DNA from: Phorcus lineatus
Taxonomy: Eukaryota > Mollusca > Gastropoda > Trochida > Trochidae
NCBI GenBank assembly: GCA_921293015.1
Contig: OV121097.1
Location: forward strand, 15,127,924-15,191,923
Direction of reading: 5' to 3'
Length of the DNA: 64,000 bases
Below are positions 35,001 through 47,000 of this stretch, in pieces. The notes beneath the pieces were generated by a model. The model saw only the letters and a list, made by a program, of their open reading frames with translations, did no database searches and was not told the DNA's origin. Made by a program: the position numbers and the translations under genes. Numbering within the stretch: position 1 is the first letter of the stretch; each line of letters opens with the position of its first letter.

Positions 35001-38000
35001 TTCAGGTTTAGACGAGGAGTTGGAAAGGATCATTGCAAGATGAGGTCGCCAGTCTCCCCATCGCTCATCCACAACACACTGTTTATAGAATAAATTCCAG
35101 AATATCAAACTAATCAATAAAACCATTGCTGTTTTCTGAGAGTTGTTGAGCCCATAGGGGCAAAAGCTAGCTCCAGACAGCAAGTATCCGCTCCGTGACG
35201 TCACTAATATACTCACTGCCATCAGAAGGCTTCAAGGTGAAAAAGCTCTATCACAGCGCGTGCAACCAACGATTGATGTCACGCTCTAAAACTGAAGCTC
35301 CTAACTCATAGGATTCACAATGCAACTCCGAACAACAACTCAAGAAATTAGTACGGCAAACGAAACTTTTTGTTATTTTATTAAGTTTTCTCTGAATTGT
35401 TGAAACATAACAAATTGTCCACCATATACTCATCAAATAAAAAATTATATTTGAAGCAAATTACACCAACTTTGGTAATTATCATAGAATTTCATACGCG
35501 TAACGCTTAAAACATACTCTCGAACCAAGTTATTTGTATGTAAACTAACAATTTGGTTCGAGACTATCGATGACGTCAATTCCTATTGTTGTCAAGATTC
35601 TTGACAACAATGCCCCCGCAAGTGAAGGCAGGACAACTACCGTAGAGGTACTCGAAGGGAAGGCGCCCTGACTTGGAGGTTGGGGCAAAAGGTTCAGATA
35701 TACTACTTTCTAACCACTACTCACAGTGACTGCGGCCGGTTGTCTGCCTGACATCAGCTGATACAGGGTCTGGAGTGGATCGTTCATCTTCATGGCGCTG
35801 TTGGCAAACCTGCAGGAGTAAAGAAGTATTTGATGCAGAAGCATACGCAGAAGATGGCCTGTAAAATTTTGAGAGGTTTGTTGTTTTCCTCAATGATAAA
35901 CTATCAAAGAAGACTTTTGAACTTAGATTTTGTTCAGCTCCTATTAGGGTGGTACTTTTGAAAAAAATTTTTTGTTCAAAATAGGTTCAAAAAGAATTCA
36001 TGTATATTGACACTGATCTAATGGCTGCCTGTATCAAATTGTAAAGGTTTACCTGATCATAACATTAGCATGTGTCCGTGTGTCCATCTTGCTGGCTAAG
36101 AAAAGGGCGTGGCCCCACAGGTTGTTCTTAGTAGCCCACTCAAGAGCATCCTATAAGTAAAAAATCATCTTCATAAAGTAAATCTTTTTAAAATACTTAT
36201 ATTTTCTTTTACTTCAAAAACATGTGATTTTAAATTTATCTACTTTTTACATAATACATAAAAATATTGCTATTTCTTGAAAACAAAATATCTAACTTCA
36301 AAGGAATTTTTATGAAGAGGTCCATTAATCAACATTGGCAAAAGGAAGGGATCTCAAACCCCTTAAAGCCCTTTCCTTTATTTCTTCAAATAAATATACA
36401 ACTTTACCTTTTTCCTGCCATAAAGCAACAGGTTCCTAAAACGATCTGTTACTTCTTCCAGGGATCGACCCTTGTTGACCTGTGACCTATCAGAGGTGAC
36501 CTTGACCCCTTCACTACCGTCATCGTCGACCTTGTCAAGCTCCTCAGTGCTCTGTGTGATTTTCATTCCCATCATGCTGTACTCTAATGATGTAGGTTGA
36601 TGTCCCTCGAGCAACAAGTCAGCGATGTCGGTACCCACCACAGACTGAAAACAGGCTTTTTTTACTCATAATCCTTGAACATGATGGTGGAATCAATAGA
36701 TCAATACTCGTTAAATCCTTCAATAGCCTGGACAAAACAACATTCACTGATTCTCTGAAAACTGAAACTGAAAATGATAGTTTCTATTATGAATGCATAT
36801 ATACCAAATAATATTTTTAAGCCTTAATCTAAAAACTATACTTTCTGTCTGAGAACCATTAAACTGGTTACTTGGTGTCTTGACTGGTAACTTGAGAGGA
36901 TAGTAATAGTAATAATGCAATTTATTTGACCAAAATATCACCTTTGGTCTAGCTACTTCTCAAGCTCATATTATACAGTGACACAGTATACTCAGAATAT
37001 TTGTCACTTTTTAATCCAGCAGGTTAAGTGTTAAGATTAACCCACCCCGTTCTGCTTGATGAGAAGCTCCAGGAGTCTCCAGATGAGCTCGGCAGAATCA
37101 CGGTCAACCATGTTGATATTCTCCGAGCAGCTCTGAGCCTTCTTCTGACAGAACTGCAGGACATCGTTCTTGTGGGTGTCCACTCTACAGACAAACATTT
37201 TGTTACACCCACTATACTTAAAATGGACTTGAATATAAGATTATTTTTATACCGATGATGTTTATCATGTCAGGTTCAAATCTATAAAAAAAATGGAGGG
37301 AATATTACTTGGTCATAGTGATATGATGTCATTTACAATGTTATCACAATTTTTAATAAGTGTCGCCAGCTTCTGAAAGTAGATGTTTGAGTATATAATT
37401 GTGTTGTAAACAATGAATGACACAATCAAAAGTATAAGTGTAGCGGTTGAGAGGGTAAGGTGTTGGTATGGTCAATATTTGCAATAGTTATCGATGTTGA
37501 GGATGTTGGTTTGAATCTCATAAGTAGCTAATCCTAAAAGAATTTCTACTGATGAAGACATTTTGATCCCAAATTCAACTATACATGTAAGACTTAAAGA
37601 TTGAATTTTAAGATATTTTAGACTTTTACCTTCTCAATCATCTGTTGCTACAAGTTGTTACAACAAGGATAACAACAAATTGAGGAACTTTTGACGTTTG
37701 CCCAAAACAACCTGGAAAATATAACAACTGAAATCTCTAAATTCCACTCAACACTTACTTTGAGAGTGGTCCAGGATACATCTTCAACTCCCCAGCTTCC
37801 CGATTGTCGGCCATCATCTCCTCCAGAGAGTGGACCTCCACCGTTGCAGGCTGACCGTCCGCTGGCCGGTTGGGCAACACCTTGATCAGCTGACCATTAG
37901 CACCAAAACATGCATGAACGTGAGGGATGGTGTGCTTCTGGGGAGTCAGTCGCCCTGGGGCTTCTGTTGAGTAAAAAAATATTAAAATTTTAATTGATTC

Positions 38001-41000
38001 AAAGACACATAGAGTAAAGGATACATGTCTCCTGAAATGTTCTTCTGTTGAAAGCTGATGGAACTGCCAGTCTGATTAAAATCGTCCGTGTTCCGAGGAA
38101 TAATTGTTTTCTTAAATGACTCTAATGGGGGGGGCTTTCCTCTCCACAACGGTCTGAAGGCAGCTTCACTGATGCACGTGCTGAGACCAGTTTAGCGCAG
38201 ACAAAACCTAGTCATTAGCGAACCATTAGGGGCGATCAAGGTTAACGAATGGTAAATGGGAGTTATTTGCCCCTAGCTACTGATACCGAATGCTTTGGCG
38301 CACGCATTGTGATTGGTAAGCTGAGTTTACGTAAGAACGTGCGCTACAGTAGGCTGCGGTCAGACCGTTGTGGAGAGGATAGCCTATACAGATAGAGTTC
38401 GAATCTCGGTAGAGTCAATATTTTGAAACTTTTATTCCTCGGAACACGGTCAATTTTAATCAGACTGGAACTGCCGGGGCCAAAATGTTGTGTATCTATC
38501 ACAATGACTATACATGAACCAAATTCATTGAATTCGAGACATTAAGCAAACAAAAGTTTTATTACCTCTTCTGTCATCGTGTCCATAGTAGTTGTCATAG
38601 TAACCATAGTTTGGATCAGCGCCATATTCGTAAGCATAGTTATCATAGCCGTAGTCGTAACTGTAACCATGTCTAGCGTAGTCCCGCGCTTCATCGTAAT
38701 CCTGGCGACTTGACGAGCGTGAACCGTTCGTGTGAGGATGTTCTCTGTAGTCAGCACTATGGTAAAAACAAGGCACATTGGAAACCGACATTATTTTGAG
38801 AGTCAAATTTATGTTATATTTGGACTTAAACTCAATTACAGTAAATGGAGGTCAAGTCTTGATCTCCGATTGTAAAGTTGATACAATATCTGTTAACAGA
38901 TTTCAAATATTTGAAAAAGCATTTAAAATCTGATAATACTGAAAGAATGTGTAACAAGCCAATTCATCTGAAACCTATGATGTTTATTCTTTAATTTCTT
39001 ACATTAAATTCAAAGAGAAAAGAAGGATTTTTTTTCGAATGCATTGATGAAATGGAAGTTACATTTTTACTTGCATGCCTGCAATGTTCATATTTTGACT
39101 ACATTAAAATAAGTTATCGTTGAGTTTCTGTTTAGCACTTGCCAATGACATAAAACATTCATATTTACTTAGATGATTTTGAACAGATCTTGAAAATTTT
39201 CAAAGCACAAGATAGCATATTCCTTTCCTCATATAAATATTCTGATTATATGTTTGGCGAGGAGTTGCCTTTACAATCTAGTCAAAAATTTTTATAAAGA
39301 TATATCTTGTCCTTCAAAAGAATTTCCATTCTCACTCCTCATGTTGATACTCGACATAATGTATCTTGTATAAATGTTCAATCACAAATCCAAGTAAACA
39401 AACCTGAAACAAATGCTAAGGATAAAGGAGAGATTAATGCCAGCACCATTATTGTGTAATCTACCACCGATACGTTGCCACAATGCATACAGAGGATATT
39501 GTCTCGACCAACCAAGGTCTCCTTCCACAAAGCAACCTTTACTAAGGTTAACCTTAACTCACATTCTCTAACATTGCACTAAGGTTACCTTAGCGACTCA
39601 TGATCACTTTCTGAAAGGAGCCATGGACTCAACACTTTATCATCCCTGGGACTTTCAGGACAAATACTCAAATCATATTCCCTTTTTGAGAGGCTGGCAG
39701 TAGAGGCTTGATGATTCTTTTCTTGCTCAATGAAAGGCAAGCAAGAACAAATTTTGCCATTCTGAAAAATCCCAGGGGTGATAAAGTGTAGAGAATTTGA
39801 ATTAAAAAATGGTTATTGTGACTGAGTGACAGTTTTGCACTTTGCCAATATATCAGCTGTTATCGGTGTCAGTGGTCGACAAGGGATGATAAAGGATAAA
39901 GATATTACAAAACATGACAATGAATGAATTGGTGCAGAATGAAATGAGGACTGTATGTATATCATAAAGTTTATATATATGATATTGCAATTTTACTAAG
40001 ATATGGATATAAAGATAATTACTAAGGCTTCAAGCAGCAGGCGTTTTCATTACACATACATGATCTGACCAATTTCAAAGGAATTATGCCGTAGCAATCA
40101 CTCTACAAAGCACATTGATACTGAAATTAATCTAGAAGCAAAACAGACTTTAGTGATCATAAGCCATAAATGAATCTTTCGAGTTTGACAGAAATTCCTA
40201 ATTGTTCTTAATGACATTTTCAGTCAAAGCCACCAAATTTTGATTTGATCATTTTCTTTGATTAGTTTCAAAAGCCTTATTCATTGTCCTATTTTTGGAC
40301 ATCAACTTATCTGATAAAGAGTACATTAACTGAAACCTGATTAATAAAACGATCATTGATTATGTCTACATGCTGGTAACTCAACAAATATTTATTGACC
40401 CTGCTGGTCAATATTTGTGCCCTATGAACTTTTGGTGCTAATGGAAACTCCAAAAGCTAAATAAACCTTGATATGACTAAAGATTAAATCTATCTTGCAT
40501 GCCACAAGCAACCTTCATGCAATAACAAAATAAATTTTAAAAAATCAAAAGTGCAAAATAAGCATTTTAAGGTTAACTAAGAGTGATTAGGTACAATAAA
40601 TGAAAAACGAACAAAATTATCTACATGATGATGTATTCTGACTTTCCAATGAAATAATCATATTTGAAATTGAAAGATTTCAAATCAAATTTGACTAAAA
40701 CTTAAAAAGAATCTTTGATTAACAGCTTCTCAGAAAAAAATGTAACATGCAAAATCTGTCAAATATCTTCAAGCTCATTCCAAAATTTCTAAAAATTGGA
40801 CCCCAAAAACAGAAGCCAAAATCAATCAAAAAGCAAATTCGATGACAAATCCTTACAACCATAATCTCAACCATCTTATCCATTACAAATTTGCTAAGAG
40901 ATATGTCAAATATGATGATTGTCCCGAGATGACGTCATCCCTCTCACCTGGACAAGTTGTCATCGAGGGCCGGCGTATGACCACGTGACAGACTATGATG

Positions 41001-44000
41001 ACTGTATCTGTCATATTCTGCTTCTGTACCTCCCGCTCCGTACTGACCGCCGTAATAATCGCTATATCTGCAAGTTAGTTGGATGGTGGCAAGCTGTTAG
41101 CACTATGGGAATATTGAATGGCCGGTTAGGAGGTGAATATAATGGTATGTTTCCTTCGATATCCCTAAATGAATATAACAAGGAGATAATTCAGTCAATA
41201 TGAATATTATTATCCCTCTTCCTTTTACAATAATGAAGTATATCATACAGCCAAGACCCCCAAAGAAGACAAAAAGTTGGGTGAAATCATCCTCTGTCTT
41301 GCGGAAGTTTTATGCTTTTCTTGGCTTTATTCCATTCTTTAATCAATTTTGAACTGTACCTTTTTCATTTCAATGTAATCAAAATTTTTTTTACTTCACT
41401 TGTTATGATTTCAAGAAATTATCCTTCATCAAATTTCGAAAAAAAATTTTTAAAATTACATTACCCTCAATGAAACCCAATCATAAAACTGACATGATTG
41501 TTGTATAAAGTATCCATGCTCTAAGAGCAATTTTATTGAAAAATCATTGGTTTCAAACTTTTCATGAATCATGATACAAGTTTTATCATCTGCATTTTGT
41601 AACAGTTCAAAAATTCTTGTTAGATGCATTGCTTTTGGAGTCAGCTGTTCAGAAGTCATGAAAAAGCAACTGAATTTCAGCAAGGTATGGAAGGAAGTTG
41701 TCACCCAACTAGTATGGTCTGTCTCGTGGGAGGCTGCAGGAGTATGATAATGATATTCTATAGATTAACAAAATATATTGTTATTTGGTCCACACACAAA
41801 CCTATTTCTCCCGCTTTGCTCTGATTCTTTAGGTCTGTAGAAATTATCATGAAGCATTCAATTTCTTTTTAAGCATGATACCAATAACTTTTTCAAATGC
41901 AAATATTCAAACATCAAAAAGGCTTATTGGCATGCAGAACTTTTTACAAAACACTGACAAACAACTATTAAACATATTTTGTCAAAAAGATGACCCACGT
42001 TTGAATATCATAAAAACAAGCGGCAAGAATTTTCCTCGAGTCTTTTCACAATTTGCAAGACAATAAGCATGCACAAAGACATCACTTGAACACATATTTG
42101 TATATTGTCACATTTATCAGGTTTTATCAAGTAAATATGGCCATAGATATCCCATCCTGCTACATCAGCCTAATTGAATTTGTTGATCCAGCTCCTTCCA
42201 TATACCCTGATATCCTTTAGTCGAAAAGCCTCGTATCGCTAGCTATCTAACCAGCCAATTAGACGACTCGCATCCAGCAACAGCAGCACAACCCAGAAGG
42301 AAAATTCAAAAGAGTAGCTTCAAGCTCCATGGATGACAACATTTCATTGGCTTAAACAACAACAGGTGAACACAGCCGTACGAGGGATTTGGCCTGAAAG
42401 AGATCAGGGTATATGGAAGGAGCTGGATCAGCGGACTCAATTACGCTGATGTATCAGGATGAAAATATCCTGCCTTGTAGTTTTTTTTTGCTGTAGATAC
42501 ACCAACGATTATGATACTACAGCTATCAACCTTATCTGATCCTCTTACTACAAATTTCCGTATAGAGAAACCCCTCCTCCACAAATCTGTGGTAACAGTA
42601 AAACATAAGCCATGTGCAATAAAAATGTGTCTTCTCCTTGACTTAATAGTCACTTATTCAATTGGGGAATATCTGCACCTTTCAATAATCCAGGATAAAT
42701 GTTCTACTTCCACTTATGCCCTGGATTAATTGTAGACATGACCTGTTAGTTTTAATTATTTCCCTTCAATGGCCCCATCTTCTCTCAGTAACAAATCAGA
42801 CACGTCTAAACCACTTGAAAAAAAAAAGACTTCAACATTCAGTAACATTGAGCATCCTTCATTTAACATTGAGTGTTCCAAGTGCTCAAGATCGTATTTA
42901 CCAGGGAGTTTATTTAGGATAGCTATGCAGAAAAAGATCAGCCTTCATATCAGAAACTGAGTATAACTGTCTTTTAAATGGCATCTAATTCAATATGCCT
43001 CCAAACAAATTTTTGTTAAGGGGGCAAATTTTGGTGATGGATCTGTCACTAAATATTCATTATTTCCATTTGAAGTCATTGAGTCTAGTTTCATGCATAA
43101 TAATTAATCTTGAAAGTATCATCTAATGAGTTGACGGCATGCATTATGATTTCATGAAAGAAAAGAATAATCCTAAAAAACAGTGTCAAATTAATTATAT
43201 TCTTTAATTTTTTATTTAATTGGAATTAGTTATAAATCAATATTGATTATTCAGATCAAAATCCTCCAATAAATTACTCACTATACAAGCATAACAGGTC
43301 TTACTTTATATCTCGGAAAAAATGACACAAAAAAGTGACAAAAAAGCTACATTATAAAATTTGGCACAAGCACTTAGGCAATGCGATTTCAAGCAAAAGC
43401 ATTTCTTACAACAGAGGAGCACTAATTATATTTCCCTTTGTAGCGATTGAGAGTCTCATGAAAATAAATATCTTCCATATTTACAATGTCATAAGCCAAG
43501 CACATCCATTATCTTATTTCGTTGTTCTACTCTCAAAATGCAAATGTAAAATCACTGACTGTAGATGACATGCAAAAATGACTAAATATTAATCTTTGGT
43601 TTAAAATAGTACACAAACAATAGATTTATGCAAAAGTAAACACAAAATTCAAAAAATAGAAAAGAAGAAAATAATGAAACAATTACAACAAAAACTACTT
43701 ACAGACCAAAGGTTATTCCAGACAGTCTGTTATACACCAAAATTCACATTAATAATTTCCTCAAAATTCAATAAAGAAATTTGAAACCTGAGCATCATCA
43801 ACAATAACTTCTGTAATTCTTCAATACTGCTTTAATATGAATTTTCCTTCACAAAGTAAATGCACTTGACCTAGATTCCCAAGCTGGACTGGTGTTGTTC
43901 CTAAAGGGGTTGATGTGAAAACTTAACCCTTTCAAACCTACAAGTCAGAAACCAGGCTCACAAAAATATTTGCTAGTTTCTTTTAGAAACCCTAAAATAT

Positions 44001-47000
44001 TTAGGAGTAATATGCCTTTATCACTGCTATGAATAGAATATTAAGAATTTGGTAAAATGCCACAATATTGCAACTCTTATTACGGTTGCAGCATAAATAA
44101 ACTTTGGATGATTTATGATGATGACAATGATGACACGACAGGATGACCACACTCAACAACTAATGCAGAAAACCATTAGTGCACATTTCATATCCCCAAA
44201 AATTCTAAAAACACATTTACACACAAAGAATGGATAAACACACATGACTGCCTTCCCTGAACATTGAGAAGATGGCGTGCATTTAGTGTTGAGCCAAGAA
44301 GGGTTAAGTAGCCTTTCATTAAACTTTGGACCATTTTCCCTGTTAATGGAATTTTTTGCATTGTAGATAACAAACATCCTAATTATGCAAGAGTCATATC
44401 ACAAAAAGCAATTTGACGCTGCTTAAACATACCAAAATCATAATACATAATTTTGGACATTCTTGACTCTCAAATCACACAGTGGTAACCATTTAACATA
44501 AGGGTCCAAAGATTTGAAAAGTGACCTCAACCCCATAGCTCATCTCTGACAAACAGTGTATACAGGCCTCAAAATACTGATAACTTTGCTGTCTCTTTTA
44601 TTTTCATTATAGACCCTTATTGTTTGGGCATGTTCCCTGTTATTTCACTGTCCTGCTTTGCATTTTTACCAAAATATCTATACCATTATTCTTTACATAT
44701 TCCCAATTTTGATACCTGTTAGAAAAAATATTTATCTAAAGCTATTCTACTGGTCATCTACTCCTTTTAAAAGTGCTCCTTAAAAAAGAATATTCATAAA
44801 AACAATGTGCCTAAGCCTCCTTTCACAAAGCAACCTTAACTAAGGTTAACCTTAACTCCCATACTTTAACATTGTGATAAGGTTACCTTAAGGAATTACG
44901 ATCACCTTAGGGCTTTGTGAAAGGAGACCCTAACCTTCATGAAGAATGTACTTTGAGGCCTGACATACTTGAGAAGCTGTACCTGGGGAAGATGAAGAAA
45001 ACAAAGGTAGCAAAGAGAAGACAAATTACCTGTTGCTGTACCCTTGCTGTCTGTAATACTCATCATAATAAGCTTGAGAATAACGTTGATCTCGCCCGTA
45101 ATAGCTGGCGTACCGAGGATCGTCATAGTAACGAGGATCTCTGTAGTAGTCATAGTAACCTAGAAGAAAACATTAGTGAGTTGAAGGGATTTGGGGTTCA
45201 ATTGGGCTTTTTAAGATTATTGTACATATGACATGGCTAACAGGGAAAAACATGCAATGCCATAGGGTTTGAACCACTCTGATTGAATTTGATCATGCTC
45301 TCTCTGAGAACTGAGAACAGCCCGTAAAATCACATGTTCAGATGTAAGTTCCACCAGCAAATCATAAGGCCTCTGGTAAAAGCTTTTAGCATCAGAAGCT
45401 CGGGGCAAGTCACTCCCGTGAACCATTTTTCCTTCTTAATCATCGCTATCATTCTTTTTAAACAGATGATGTGATTGGTCCATTAATGATTATCTTATTA
45501 TAAAAATTAAGTTTCATCTGCACAAAACTGGTTACAAAATAGGTTGGAAGATAAAGCTATCAAATTGAGTTTTCATCCATGACTATAATTATGATTCTGA
45601 ACAAGGTAAATTATAACTGGAACTAATAAACTAATGTTGAAACCATTGAACACGCTTGGGAGTCATCCTTAAATACTTAGATATTGACGTTAATACTCAC
45701 TTAATCTGCATCGGTCTCTTTCCCTATAGTAGCCGTCACGGTCGTAGTCATGTGACTTTCCAGGTTCAGCTTCCCGACCTGACCTTGAAGATGGCCTGTC
45801 TTCATCTGAAAATGGAATATTATGATTGATTGATAATAATTTTGGCATAGCTGTGATATTAAGCATTAGGTAAAGCTGGTTAAAACCCGTAGAGCTACAC
45901 CATTTAGTTAATTTAACCCTTCCGTTGCTGAATATTATTTTGACCAGTTTTGCCCCCGTGACTGAATTTTCCAGCACTCGCCTCGCTACGGTAATAACGC
46001 AATTAGCCCCTGTGGCCGAATTTTCCAGCGCCGCCAGATGCGACCGTTTTAACAACATATGGCGTGTTTGCATGGTGGAATACGGACGTTATCATCGTTT
46101 TATACAAAACTAGTCGGCGAATCCCGTGTTACAATTGGATGATACTTACTTGACACTTTGAATGAAATTTCTATCACCCCTGGAACGGTTTCTACAACTG
46201 AAGTAAACTTGTTTTCAATTCGGGCGCCTTAACTCAATAAATTCCAAGAGCGCATGCGCGAAATCAAAACGAAACTAAAGATGAATTGTTCCTCTTCACA
46301 TCGATATAAAAATTATTTTTATAATATGTCTGGAACGAATTTTACTAAATTTTAACCCTTCTGTTGCTGAATATTATTTTGACCAGTTTTGCCCCCGTGG
46401 CTGAATTTTCCAGCACTCGCCTCGCTACGGTAATAACGCAATTAGCCCCTGTGGCCGAATTTTCCAGCGCCGCCAGATGCGACCGTTTTTACAACATATG
46501 GCGTGTTTACATGGCGGAATACGGACGTTATCGTCGTTTTATACAAAGCTAGTCGGCGAATCCCGTGTTATAAATGGATGATACTTACTTGACACTTTGA
46601 ATGAAATTTCTATCACCCCTGGAACGGTTTCTACAACCGAAGTAAACTTGTTTTCAATTCGGGCGCCATAACTCAATAAATTCCAAGAGCGCATGCGCGA
46701 AATCAAAACGAAACTAAAGATGAATTGTTCCTTTTCACATCGATATAAAAATTATTTTTATAATATGTCTGGAACGAATTTTACTAAATTTTAAAAATTG
46801 TCTTCATTTCAAACATTATAAAATCATTTAATCACTGAGTGCACACATGCAAATTATATACGGAATTGAAGCTAATTTCTTGCTCTATATTTCACGATAA
46901 ATTTTATTACGATACGCCATCCTAAACGAAAGATATAAATAACGAAAGCAGGGTAGTGATAAATCCCGATAACGTTCTGACCCCCACAGTAATATTACTA

